From Plasmopara viticola (taxonomy: Eukaryota; Oomycota; Peronosporomycetes; Peronosporales; Peronosporaceae), in NCBI GenBank assembly GCA_001695595.3, contig MBPM02000017.1, positions 620,001 through 684,000 of the forward strand: a stretch of DNA of 64,000 bases, given 5' to 3'. Position numbers and translations under genes: made by a program. Every line of letters begins with the position of its first letter. The stretch's first letter is position 1. The notes under the pieces are model-generated. The model ran no database searches. It was given only the letters and a program-made list of their open reading frames with translations, and was not told the DNA's origin. Shown piece after piece: positions 1-12,100 of this stretch.

Positions 1-1
1 C

Positions 2-3000
2 ACGTCTGCCCAAGCTTCGGCATTCCTGCGACAATCATCGTCTGATGCTGCAATCGATATGATGGTGCGTCGGTACCGACGTGAAGCTCAGAAGCTGCGC
101 TTGTCCAGAGATGATTTGCTGAATGAGGTGGAGAAACGACGAAACAAAGGCCGATTTCGAAGAAAAACACCATTTGTAGAAGGAAACGAGTTGCAGGATA
201 GCGGTGGGGGAGTCCATTCGGAGACTGAATCGGAAACGGAAAAGCTGATGAAAAGCTTTAAGAAAAGAACGAAAAATTTGTATCAAACGATGAATAGTTT
301 CGAGCCACAGATGGATGATACTAGTGAAGCTTTGCCAGTGTTCAACACGCGCTTGTCTGGGAGCACTCGCAAGCTTGGCAGGAACCGGATGGTTGATGAT
401 TTGGAAGACAAAAGTAGAGTTGCCGTTAATCCTGTTAAAGCAGTAGATCTGAATTCAGCAACAATGCCATCAGTATCAAGAGCCGTGAACTCGGCAGCCT
501 CTGGTGTGCAAGTTTCAGATTGGCGGATGCCTTCGGATCTTGACTATGCGTCTTCGGCATTTGAGAAAAGAAATGTCCGTCCATCGAAGGACAGGAATTC
601 GATTCAGGTTGACGAGATACGCGAGTCTTCACCCGTTGATGGGAAAGAGGATATAACGATGTTCAATGCAAAGTCAAGCAGTTTTGAATCGAATGAGAAG
701 GATGTTTCTATTGACCATGATACAGCTCACTCTATCAAGCCTGAAGCTGGCAATAAAGATACGAAGTCGAACCTGGATCACGAGCAGTTGATTACAAGCA
801 AAAGAGCTGACGCACACAATGTATCTCTTGACGTCGCTGACGACTCGAGTTTGAGAAATATCGTGTCAAAGAGCATGAACAAAGCTGTGCTTGATGCAGC
901 ATTTCAACAAAACCTGTTGGAATTTGCCCACGCAGTTGGAAAGATGGAGGTGACTATTCAGAAAAAGCAGCTTAAAATGACGTTTACGGGTGCAATTGAG
1001 GGTGAGACTGGTGACGAAGAGAGTCACGCGGCCAAGTTAGTGACAGAGCTGCCGGTCAAGCTGGGCGAAATAAAGCAGCCTTTTGTAAGTCAAGAAAAAG
1101 TAGATGTTTTTTACGATAAAAGTGTAAAAGAACAAGAGAAGCAACAACCTTTGGAAGATCGTCAAAGTAGGGGCGAGAACGCGCTTAAAAAACGATATAG
1201 TGTTCGATTTGCAGATGACTCGAGTCTAGACAGCGAGATTCCTGTCAAGGACGAACTCTTGGCTGCCGGTCAAGCTCGACAAGACCCACTGGAATATCAG
1301 AATGAGCTTGACAGGCAATCTAGTTTTTCCAGTGTGGAGTCTCCAGCGACAGACGTGAAACTCGATTCTGGAAAGCAAAATGAAGAGGAATCGAAGCAAA
1401 CATCAGCACCAGCGGAGCCTGCTTATGAAGACGATGATAGCGAAATGGTGGTAAAAGAGACAGGAAGACTTTCGTGGAATACGCTACAACATCAAAGGAT
1501 TGATGGTAGAAGTGAAAGCTCTAGTCGAAAGCAAGAACAAATTGAGAAGTGCGATGCTCAGCCGAATAGGGATGCTCTAGACAATGATGATTATGAAGAT
1601 ACGGGGTTGGAAAGCGACGGAGATGATGTAGAACGCATAGACCATGCAAATTGTAACCTACCTTTTCAATCAGACAGCCACGAAGACGATTTAAGTGAAA
1701 CTCACGGCATTGAAGAGGGCCAAAAGTCTGTAGAGCCTTTAAAGTATGCGACCAAAAAGGCGCATGAGCGCGAGGACCGTCATTCGTGCGAGCAACAAAT
1801 TACTGAGGGGAAAGAAGTTTGTCAAAATACTTTTGACGATTTAGACAAGAGGGAGGTTGGAATGGACGATAAAGACTTTGAAACAGAGAAATTAAACCAT
1901 ATCGATTTACACTCTAGAAGACCCAAGCAAAGGAGTCAACATGCTGACAATACTGAAAGAGAATTTGAGAGAGAGGAAAGTTTTGGCAAACGGGTCAGTA
2001 ATGCACAAGACATACCAAGAGATTGTGAATTAGCTTCCGAAACAATTGAGGACAGAGGATTAATTCGTCATAGTGAGCATTATGACAAAGTTCACGACGA
2101 ACATATGAGACAAAGCCGTGCTTGCGATAGCGATAGTTGTGAGAAACTCCGGGAACGTGACCCGACCCGTACAAACTCAAAAGACTTTGAAAATGGCGAT
2201 CTCGAGGAAAGTGCAGAGCTAGATACTGTGCCCAAGCATCAGAGATACAAGGATAATGTTCGTCACGTAAACAGTGAGCTTACACGCACTCGTGATACTC
2301 GACGCCAAGCCGATGTCGATGCTGGCCGATCGCGTGAATCGAACGATCTTGTAAAATGCGGTCGTGATAGCGCGACCTCTAATGAGGGAAAGCGTGACAA
2401 AAAATTGGTTCATGAGGGTGGCAACAAGAAAAGTGAACAACAGCCATCACGTAAAAGTCCTGCCACTAATGGCGCAACTCATAACGTTAAGTCGAAACAA
2501 AATGCAAGTGCTAAGCTGAAAGTAAAAGATGGCGAGGACAACACGCAAAACTTTGATGGCAAAAGTGAAGACGTGAACGTCGACAATTTTAACGATCACA
2601 ATTCGGGCAGTGACGATATATCTGCTACATCTGGTGATGAAAGTGTTCGTCACACGAGCAACAAACACGCAAAGCAGCTTCGTACTGAATGTCATACTGA
2701 ATCAAGTCGCTGTTTGTGTGATGAACCGAAAATCAAGACCAAATCGGATAGATGTCGCTCTCTGCGCCAGAGGCACGACGAACACAATAAAGTCACCGAC
2801 AATGACATTCAACATGATAAAGAATTTACGAGTGACGAAGATTTGTATAACGAAGAAGAGCTTGTTGTTGATCCAGACAATCTTTCAAAGCAATACCGAG
2901 ATAGACGACCCAGGAGACAGGTAAGAATGGACAATCACGACAGAAAACATGCCTTGTCGCAGTCAAAATCACACCGACCTACACTAGTCGACAAACGACA

Positions 3001-3655
3001 AGACCTCGCCTACGACTCCTTTAGTGACAGTCCCGATGAGTTTGACGACCGAGTTCAACGTATAGTTGACGGCTCTCGTCGCTCGTCCTCGGCTCACGGT
3101 TCGCGTGCCCATCATTCAAACGGAACTCGTCGCTACACATCGCGTTCATCAAAATATCTCGCTGCAGATCCAAGCCGTGAAAATGATGCACTTTTATTCA
3201 AAAGGGAGTACGAAAGCCACTCTAACGATGCAAATCGAAAGAACGAGAAGTGTAAAGTCAGATCGACCAAGGTGACGAATCAATTTCCGGAAGGAATTGT
3301 TTGGCCACCTGGAATGGAAAAAGAGTGCATTGCACGACTCGGTCTTGATGGTCATCATCCCATCGCACCGCCAGGACTGGAACACTTGGTCACTGATGAA
3401 CAATGGTCGGATTATTGGACGTGGTTGCACTGGTACTCGTCGTGGCAGATGTGGTACCTCAAGGACAAGAAGATGCCAAGATTCCACTCAGGCAAGAAGA
3501 AGCCAAAATTCCATTTAGACAAGGAGGAGCGAAGGCGTCAGCCTGAACTCGTTGACGAAGCCGAAGATTTGGAAAAACGAGGCCAAATCAATGCGAATTG
3601 GTGGGTCGATGTTGGATCGAGCAACCACAAACATCGACGAGACCCGTATCGTTAA
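2..3655 (+). CDS. Large charged low-complexity protein, 3' part of gene
   Basis: I do not recognise the family. The first in-frame ATG is at 59 (1,198 residues), but the frame stays open to the left edge of the window with coding-like composition, so the 5' end probably lies outside and the true start is unknown. The protein is hydrophilic and almost certainly disordered over most of its length: runs rich in Asp, Glu, Lys, Arg, Ser and His, no membrane segment, no signal peptide. Only the last ~130 residues look folded: a Pro/Gly-rich stretch (FPEGIVWPPGMEKE, then a similar APPGLEHL), followed by a Trp/Tyr-rich segment (SDYWTWLHWYSSWQMWYLKD) and a basic tail. It has no intron and ends with TAA. 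The two related PPG(M/L)E motifs about 30 residues apart suggest a small repeated binding module; this is inference. The role could be structural, cytoskeletal or RNA-associated; nothing decides between these. Confidence 0.8.
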   Translation, partial: TSAQASAFLRQSSSDAAIDMMVRRYRREAQKLRLSRDDLLNEVEKRRNKGRFRRKTPFVEGNELQDSGGGVHSETESETEKLMKSFKKRTKNLYQTMNSFEPQMDDTSEALPVFNTRLSGSTRKLGRNRMVDDLEDKSRVAVNPVKAVDLNSATMPSVSRAVNSAASGVQVSDWRMPSDLDYASSAFEKRNVRPSKDRNSIQVDEIRESSPVDGKEDITMFNAKSSSFESNEKDVSIDHDTAHSIKPEAGNKDTKSNLDHEQLITSKRADAHNVSLDVADDSSLRNIVSKSMNKAVLDAAFQQNLLEFAHAVGKMEVTIQKKQLKMTFTGAIEGETGDEESHAAKLVTELPVKLGEIKQPFVSQEKVDVFYDKSVKEQEKQQPLEDRQSRGENALKKRYSVRFADDSSLDSEIPVKDELLAAGQARQDPLEYQNELDRQSSFSSVESPATDVKLDSGKQNEEESKQTSAPAEPAYEDDDSEMVVKETGRLSWNTLQHQRIDGRSESSSRKQEQIEKCDAQPNRDALDNDDYEDTGLESDGDDVERIDHANCNLPFQSDSHEDDLSETHGIEEGQKSVEPLKYATKKAHEREDRHSCEQQITEGKEVCQNTFDDLDKREVGMDDKDFETEKLNHIDLHSRRPKQRSQHADNTEREFEREESFGKRVSNAQDIPRDCELASETIEDRGLIRHSEHYDKVHDEHMRQSRACDSDSCEKLRERDPTRTNSKDFENGDLEESAELDTVPKHQRYKDNVRHVNSELTRTRDTRRQADVDAGRSRESNDLVKCGRDSATSNEGKRDKKLVHEGGNKKSEQQPSRKSPATNGATHNVKSKQNASAKLKVKDGEDNTQNFDGKSEDVNVDNFNDHNSGSDDISATSGDESVRHTSNKHAKQLRTECHTESSRCLCDEPKIKTKSDRCRSLRQRHDEHNKVTDNDIQHDKEFTSDEDLYNEEELVVDPDNLSKQYRDRRPRRQVRMDNHDRKHALSQSKSHRPTLVDKRQDLAYDSFSDSPDEFDDRVQRIVDGSRRSSSAHGSRAHHSNGTRRYTSRSSKYLAADPSRENDALLFKREYESHSNDANRKNEKCKVRSTKVTNQFPEGIVWPPGMEKECIARLGLDGHHPIAPPGLEHLVTDEQWSDYWTWLHWYSSWQMWYLKDKKMPRFHSGKKKPKFHLDKEERRRQPELVDEAEDLEKRGQINANWWVDVGSSNHKHRRDPYR

Positions 3656-6202
3656 AATTACATTGACGGGGGTTGCGAATCATTAAATGGCACGCAGACT
3701 TCATTCTTAGATAAACAAACTGCTAACTACCGGGTTATGTAGTGGCTAATAAATCGTCGGGACGCCATTTTATGAATATTACAATAACTATTTTACCTTA
3801 CTACAAAACTCTTAGCTGTTACATAGAGTCGAGCTTTGAAAGATGAGAGCGCCTTTAATGCATCGTCGTGTTTCGGAGGATACCACAGCATACATAGTTC
3901 CTGCCAAAATTACAGACCAGATCATTTTTAAACCATTGCACACGTCAATTTTCCTTAGACCGAGATAGTAAACAGTCGTCCACTTAAAACCCGTATGTTC
4001 GCCTTGTCGGTCACAAGAAGTCAGCGGCAGTGCGAAGTGTTCATGGTTTTTTCCACCCCGAAAGCTTTGCGAGAATTCAGATAGTCAGTCTATCCGCCTG
4101 GGCGTAGAATCGAGCGTAAGTGCTTCCAGGCGTGACGAGGCTACACAGCACTTTGCACAGAGGATAATCTTCGAAAGTTAAGGTTAGTTCATAATGTCTT
4201 ATCTATAACGATTCCTTGAGCACTGCAATGATGCAGAGCTGATGGCATATTGCAAATGACGACAAACGTCTTTGTCTTGCTCGTCAAATATAGAACCGAA
4301 GCCTGCTGAAGGTTTCGCTATCAAAGTATTTAGATGCTTATTCTTCCAGCACTACTCAATATCATTCTGCAAAAGACTCGACAAAGGCTTTGCGGGATCC
4401 ACCTAGTCATGTTTCTGATTGTTCAAAAAGATAATTAGAGCATAACAATGAATCGAAAAAAGTAGCGTAGGTCGAGTTAAGACGTCTTTCACATTCTCGA
4501 GGTTTATGTAGACCTTATAGTTTCTTCCAGCCAAGAAGTGTAATCCCACTAATCACCTTCGTACCAAACTGCTAGGCGTACTAACTGCTATGAGGATTTG
4601 ACTGTATCCATCTATCACTGTACAATGTTGACAAGCGGTATAATGGTTGATTGTGCGGTTCACTTTAGCTTGATGAAAGTGCTACTTTATGATCGATAGG
4701 GAAACGCTGATATGCAATTACGTTTGCGAAAAGTTTGATTCAGGCACGCACTACTTCGGATCGAAGCCATGTTAGACGGAGTACGTCCAATGTCATGCCC
4801 CAACAAAGATTTTTGGGTTTATATTTTTCTAGTCACGGCGTTTCCACGATCAAGTTATACTTGTCCATGTCAAGGAAGAGATACGGATCTTTGCTGTCAA
4901 ATTGGGACCATGAAGCACCGTTGAATTAGCCATTTGATATAAATCTCTCTTTTTTCCGCTGTGTTCTCTTAGAGCATCAGTCAATTACTTTTTTGGCTGG
5001 CCTCACTTATTTGCTGGTGTGCAGAGTTTATTGATACCCTAAAGACCTATTGAATCTCGAAACAAAGTGTCATGATCCGGTTATGAGTGTGCTGTGAGTG
5101 CCTAGCTTTTGGATCGGTCTCCCAGAAAGGAGAATTAGAAAGCCCCACACACCTGATCGTCCTCAAAGAAGGCCAACTTAATATTCATCGATATGATTTT
5201 GATGTATTAAAGACTGCTTTATTTTTTCTCCCTTTCGAAAACGAATACACTGAGCTTTTTTTACAGCTCACATAGACGCTACCGTCTGGGCCAGCTACGT
5301 CAGCATAGACTTCGCTCGTAGAGCTGAATGTCCTGATGCGTTTCTGCTGCTTGGTGGAAGGGAAAGTTGCCAATTTAGTGGGTGAAGAAGGCGAAGGTGA
5401 AGGATGAGAATACTATAAAGTTTTGATGACACTTCAAGCCTTGAAGCTTCTCCAATCTGCGCATTTCAATATGAACGCAACGAAAAAGTGACTGTAGTTT
5501 TGACTATACAGTAGCTTAGCGAGCTTCATCATGACCTAATGACGATACTATTATGTCAGTTAGGACAGCAAAGCGGCCACAGCCATTTTATCTCACGTTG
5601 ATACCATATACAGCGCCACCACTAAAGCAGATGAAGACTCGCTCCTGCTTTTCATAAGCGACTATAAATAGGCCCTTCCGCATATCATGACGCATTTTTC
5701 GGACATTTGAAGCTAACTCGCAATTCCCAACCAGCGTGCGGATCAGCTGCAGTAATCAGCAACATCAGCAGGGCTCTAGCAGCAGACACAGCCACCTTCG
5801 AGGGTGTTGCGTGTGATAATGACAAAGTAGTCGATAAGTGAATTAGGTGATGGTGTATTGAAAAAAAAGATATGTACAGGTGGAGTTGGTCGATAACAGT
5901 CTCTTATTTTCCAGTCTATCAAAACTTTTGTAACAATCAGGAAACAATGGTGGCTAAATGTTATTGAAGTGTATTGCTATCTGTCATCAATATACACTCT
6001 GTTGTCAAACACTTCATTGTCTAGATTTTGCAAATCATGATCACGCGTGCGACCTGACTCCCATGGCTTCGCTCTCCATTTTTTAGCCACTTAATTGTAA
6101 GTAATACAAGCTTCTTGCCAATTTTAAGCAACAACCTGCAAAAGCATATATACCGTACACAGTGCAAAGTGCCCTCTGAACTCATTTGCACTTTATACAC
6201 AA
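3656..6202. other. Intergenic, no supported gene
   Basis: About 2.5 kb of AT-rich sequence with stops in all frames. The few open frames are under 90 codons, do not start at convincing ATGs, and their translations resemble nothing I know. A TATAAATA string occurs near 5,662, but no coding frame follows it. I see no RNA gene or repeat. Confidence 0.5.
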
Positions 6203-6225
6203 TCATTTTTCTCAAATTTTCGTGT
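6203..6225 (+). promoter_or_regulatory. Inr-like start region of the hydrolase gene
   Basis: TCATTTTTCTCAAATTTT lies about 75 bp upstream of the ATG at 6,282. It resembles the oomycete core promoter (Inr consensus around TCATTYYNCAWTTT), allowing one or two extra bases. Resemblance only. Confidence 0.35.
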
Positions 6226-6281
6226 GCGTTTTAAGTACATGCCCAGCACCAGTTGCAGACCTGCGCACACCGCCTCGGCTC

Positions 6282-8862
6282 ATGGACGCCAGCCTCATGG
6301 CCAATGAGGAGCTATCCTCTAGCGGATACAGCGACTCAGCTCTGCTCTCTATACACGAAGAGGAGCGTTTGATGCGTTCATTGGATGCGCTGGATGGACC
6401 AGAGCAATTCAATTTTCACCAGTACAAACCTACCGCCAATAAGTGCTACTGATCGAAGCACTAATAGAATACTGCTATCAGGTCTTTTGGAGTCATGACA
6501 GGACGGCGCCTGCAACGTCGGTACCGAGGCGTGTACCAGCGGTACTCTTTCATCACGCACCTCGTAACGTGGCTCATTATCATCACGGTCGTGGTCTTCG
6601 CTGCACTCGACTCAGGTGTAGCTTTGCTACTTGATTTTGACTACCAATTGCAAAAATCTCATGGTCGTTCTTTTATTGCTACAGCGTCAGATCGTGAACG
6701 CATGTCTCGATCCAATGATATCGTATACCTCGCGACGATCGTCCTGGTCTTGTATATCCTCGTGCAATTGGCCTTGATTGTCCGATGGATCATTTATTGG
6801 ATTATTCTAGCCATGTTGCTGACGTATGCAATCACGGGCAATTCCTACGTGCTCTTTTGGATCGACGGTGCCGACGTGACGGACGCCGACAGACACGTCG
6901 GATACGTGATGCTGATCGTCCTCGCTGCGGTCGAAGGGATTACAATAGCAGCGTATTGGTTCACGCACTTTGCATATCCGTGGTTGGTCTCGCATCAAAA
7001 GTTTGATCTTGAAAGTTGGTGGAATATTAAACCAGGAGTCGAGACCAATACGTTGACCTACCTTTCAAAAGCTCGATTCTACAAACGAGAGCGTAGTGTC
7101 ATTCGATATTGTGGTGGGTTAAACGCACGAAACCAGCCTCACGGTTATGGCATGTGGACAGACACGTCGTACCACGGCGAGAGATTGACTGGCCAGTGGA
7201 AAGACGGCAACCCAATTGGCCCGTTTCGTAGCTTTGAACATGGAAGCGGCTACTCGTTTGTCAACCTACGTGTTGGCTTTTGCCACAATCGAGCCGAAAA
7301 GTCTCCGACCGAGGCCTTCTTCTTTCCAAACCACTCGGAAAATGGACTCAATTGGGGTGTAGCGAGCGCTGAGTGTTCAGTGTCGGGCGGCTTTTTCAAA
7401 TATTTGCCGGCCGTGACCTACTTGACGCTATTAGACGAGGACAAGGCACCTCAGAGCGCGACCGAGTGTCTCTCGGCACTGCGAACCCCGACAGACAGTG
7501 TTGTATTTAGCCACCACGATGACGCAATGGGGCGAAGTCAACACTATGAAAGGCGTGCCACGAGACGGCACCTCCTCTCGGAAAAGTCGGCTCCTGTCCT
7601 GGATATTTCACGCCACGACGAGGATAATTGCAAAGAGGCTTTGGTTATGCTGCACGGGTACAGCTGCGCTCTGGACTATGCCATTCAACGTCTAGCCCAG
7701 CTCCTTGCTCTTGGCGATTTCCCCTCGTACATTCACCCATTTGTCTTCAGTTGGCCTAGTGGAGGTGTGTTGGCATATTATCAAGGTAAATTGAAAAAGC
7801 GCCTTTGATTGAGATATTTTTGTTCACACGATTCCTCGATGCAGCCAAGGAATTCGGAAGTGAAGGAGAACGTACGGCTCACGATTTTATCCTCTTCTTA
7901 CAAAGCTTGACTGATGCAGGATACACAAAACTCAACATCATTGCCCACTCAATGGGAGCACGTGTTTTTTTCAGCTCTCTCAACAAGGGACTTTTCGATC
8001 AAGTCTTGTTGGTATGTTCTCCGTGGTGTCTTTGGATACTAAAGACCTTTCACTTCGCTAACTTTCGAGTCCCTAGCCTACAGGAAGCAATTGCAACGTC
8101 AACGTAACGTTAAACAAGCTAGAGCTCTCGACGTTAACCTTGTGTAATCCAGATTACGACCGGACTGAATTTGTGAAATACGGTGGAGGTTACGATCGTG
8201 CACGGCATTTCTGTAGTCACATCACACTGTACGCCGATAGTATGGACGGTGCCCTCTTTTACTCGGAGTTTCTCTTGAAAAAGTCGATCGCGAGTCCACT
8301 CAATTACTCGCTTGGCAGACGGGGACACATGGTTCATCGCGATCTAGACGATGACGAGTCCACAAACCGGTCGGATCCGCTCTTTCCTATCTGGCAAACC
8401 AAAGATCTATCGCCTCCACAAGACTTGGATCGAGCTTACGCAGCCGTGAATCAACGTGCCAATTATGCTGGCTTGGCCTCTTTTGCGTACAATCGCAGTA
8501 GGGCCCAATCAACCGATGCCGAGTCAACGCCATATGGTACACCAAGGAGTGGGAGTCGTACACAAGCCGCTTCGGTTCATTATCTTGACATGGATGTGAT
8601 TGACACGACTTGGATGGACAACAATGTGCATGCGATCCGACACAATTACTTTAATCTCAATCCGACCATTGTAAGTTATTGTTGCAAGATAAGAGGTTGG
8701 GACAATGTATTCAAATTTTTATTAAATATGCAGGTGGACGACCTCCGACACTTGATTGTTTATAAAAACCGAGCCAGTTGTCGCCCTGGCTTATTAAAGA
8801 CAACATCTGCCGAGAACGTCTACATCTTTCTTGTCGCACCCTCACATGTTAAGAACAAGTAA
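6282..8862 (+). CDS. Multi-pass membrane protein with MORN-like region and DUF900 alpha/beta hydrolase domain
   Basis: Five exons give one 784-residue frame: 6282-6442, 6482-7785, 7845-8011, 8077-8670, 8734-8862. Introns are 39, 59, 65 and 63 bp, all GT-AG, and all keep frame; the first and third contain or avoid stops only if spliced this way. The order is: hydrophilic Ser/Glu-rich N-terminus; about four hydrophobic segments in the first third; a Gly/Tyr-rich MORN-like stretch (PHGYGMW, ERLTGQWKDGNPIGPF); then an alpha/beta-hydrolase fold of the DUF900 type. Visible catalytic elements are the HGY oxyanion-like motif (VMLHGY), the nucleophile elbow AHSMGAR, an Asp in YADSMDGAL, and a late His in HAIRHNYF. 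The likely role is a membrane-anchored esterase or lipase-like enzyme of unknown substrate. The nearest gene downstream, in the same direction, starts 274 bp away. The ATG at 6,282 is the first usable in-frame start after an Inr-like sequence. Confidence 0.8.
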
Positions 8863-9136
8863 GTGGAGGCCGGAACAAGAGCAATGTATGTAATATAGAA
8901 TTAATAGTAATCACGACATTTAAGACTGCAATTAAGGCAGGAACCAAATCCATTTACTATCGTTTCGATAAAAATATTTATTTCCTGCCAGACCGCTTAC
9001 AGTAGTACTTTTTCCTAGTACTACTATACCTATTTGCACTTATCCAAAATTGCCTCGTATTATCCGCCCTTCCGGTGCATTTATTACTGCTATACTATTC
9101 AGCATTTTTGTATCAGTACAAACGCGCACCGTCCGC

Positions 9137-12100
9137 ATGGTACGAAAGAGTACCAATCCACATCAGACACAAGTGAACAGCCGAGATCCGCGGCTGCAGC
9201 CTCGCGCCTCGGGAAAAGACGTCATCGTGCCTCTCGTGCTCTGGGACGAGCCACCTCGCGTCGAAATCTCCACTCTGCATGTGTTCGAGCTGCCTCTTTC
9301 TCAGCCCAGCCAAAACTCGTCTCATTTCGTCATCAAGGATGAAACTGAAGAGGCGAGTTGTACCCAATTGTGTGTTTTTGCAGGTACAAAAGACGGGCAC
9401 ATTTTGTACTGGCGGTACCATGCGGCGTCGGTAGCACAAGTCCATGTGCTCGTGCTCCCACTTAGCAATGGATCGCCCGTTGTGGGCATTCTAAGCGGGA
9501 CAGACGAGTGGGGACAGAGTATCATCCTTTCTGCAACCAAAGCCGGGGCGTTGGCCAAGTGGCAGCTTCCTAATGGCGCGTGTGCAGATGCCCGTGCGAC
9601 GATCGCAAAAGAATTGGCACCCGTGCTAGGCCTTGAAGTGTTGACGAATCAACGATTTGCGCTCGTTGCAAGTGCACTTTCGCGACTGATGGTCTTGGAT
9701 ACGTGGACAATGGAGCTTTTATACTGCATGGACACGGCCCAAGAGCAACTTCGACAGAGTCTTGCCGTCGGTGAAATCTATCTGCCGTACGTCGAGGCCG
9801 TGGCACCCACATTAAGAAGATCGAGTAGTGGCTCAACGATCGAATCTCCTTCTCCACTCTTGGACGAGAAAAAGCGGCATGATCAGTCTTCTGTGCGAAA
9901 CTCAGTCCCGAATGAAGCATCGAATGGCAGGCCAGTAGCAACGTTAGGATCGCCCCGCAAAGCTCTCAAACCGTCGTCGCAACGATGGGATGCAATCGTG
10001 CTTTCGCTGGGTACACAAGGCCTTCTCAAATGTTTTCTCTGGACGCAACCGCGGGGCACTTTGAGTGGGACACGGTACGGTGGGACGAAATGTGGTACGT
10101 TGGATGGCTTTGGCTGGGTACAACGTACCAGCTGGGTGATGTCGTGGGCGGATCAAGCCGACGATATCACGTGTTCCCAGAGCACGTCGTTGAAAAAGAG
10201 CGACAATATGAACCCTCAATCAGCTCTCATGGGTTCAATCAAGAGCAGCTACTTTCCACGATCGGTGCACGTGTCGTTCGACTCGTCGCACGTGCTTCTC
10301 ATCTGGCAAACGAAATTCGTCGTCTTGAAGAGAAAGTGGCTCTGCTTCTTCGAGACACGTCGCGAGAAGCAGCGAACGACAAAGTCATTTGGCGTGTCTC
10401 GCGTGAATTCTATGGTAGGAAGCTGTGCCATTGCACCGTCCGAATTCGTTCGACAAGCAGCGGCAATAGATGGCAATACATGGCTCGCATCGTACAGGAT
10501 GGAGACCATTGATAATGCTGTGTGTTGGGAAAACGGCACGTTCTTACAAGACGGAAGTGTCTTGATGTGGACCAATTTCGGGCATGTGTTCCACTTTCTA
10601 CCACGTGAAGTGTCCGATACATGGGCGGGTAAGATATTTATCTTTACCAAAGAGCAGGATCAGTTAGTGCCACGCTCTGACTCGAAAGGATTGCAAGTGA
10701 TTGACAAAGCAGTGTATTTGACGTTACTGGATCGATGCAAGTGCTGTGATCGTCACGTGCACAAGAGGAAACCAACTCGTTTAAAGTCGATGGATGTTTT
10801 AAAAGAACGACAACGGCATCCAGGATTCACGGCGTGTGTTAAGCTCCGATCCTTTGATGCGGATGCAGTACTGAAAGTCGTACACGTATGTCACCGTGGA
10901 ACGCTTGGAGTCTCAACCGTGTCATTAGGAATGGCTGCGCCAAAGCACAGTCTGTCCACGTCGGGCAATCTATTGGCTCCTCCAGTGCCTGTGGCTGCAC
11001 GAGTGCAGCTCTACTCGCTAGCGGACGGGTTTGAAGCCAATGCGAGTGCTCTTAACGGGGCCAAAGAAGCCAATGAAGCGCGTCTTTCTCGCCAACGTCA
11101 GAGTTGGCTAGCTCACTTGATTCTTGGAAGGGACAATGCGTACTCGTCATCATTGTATGAAGTAGGCAGACGGGCTGGAAGACGTCGCAAACGCCAACCC
11201 CAGCTAAACGATAAACACATAAGTGCTCACGGAAGCGGGACATTGCTTACGAGCACTGCAGCTGCGGTGATGGCAAGCAACGTGAGTATCTTGGCCACTG
11301 CGTTGGCGCCAGTCACCGCGCGAACGGCACTTCAAGGTCAGAGACGGGAAGTGAAAAGGCATGGAGTCGATGCAAGCGCGGACGAGGCAGCAAATGTTTC
11401 GTATCGATACTTGCTGGACATCCCATTACTCGCTAAAGGATTTTCCGATGGCATGCTCTATTTTGGATTACTGAGCCAAGAGTACTTGCGAGATCTGGGC
11501 ACGGACGCAGAAGCAAATCTAAACGCTGGAATTAAATGCCATTCTGGACAAATCACGGCACTTGCGCATTGTTTGTGGGAACTTGAAGCCGCGCCCAACT
11601 TTTCGTCAAATTCCTTGTCACCTGGTCGAGTTTCAATGGAAGAAGCGTGCTTTGCGACGAAGCAAAACCCTTTCCATCGCTCGCGTTTTTCAAACGTGCC
11701 TATGGAACGAACGATCAAAGGCCAATATCCTGGTAGCAGTAGAGGAGAAGGCACTTGTTCAAGCTTTTTTGCAGTCGACACATTAAGTGGCTCGGACAGG
11801 GTTGGGCTCGACCGTAGCAATTCCAGTCCTTCTTGGCCTTTCGTGAAGTTTTTCGTGTTCAGCGGTGGCACGGACGGCGTTTTCCAAGTCATTGACCTCC
11901 GTCTTTTTCAATCGAGGGAAGCAAAGAGTGCGATACGTTATGAAGCGAAAAACAGGTTTTGCAACCACCGCGGTGCCATCGAGCACATTAGTATATCGCC
12001 ACTTGGAACAGGCAATGGAGACACAAAGTACCCGGACAGATGGGTTGCTACGGTTGGTACCGATCGAAAGGTTGTGCTGTACGCTCCGCAATACTCGAGA

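Noticed and set aside
9050..9136. Hydrophobic N-terminal extension of the WD40 protein as a signal peptide
   Set aside because: The extension has no ATG; it begins with TTG. A WDR7-like protein is cytosolic.
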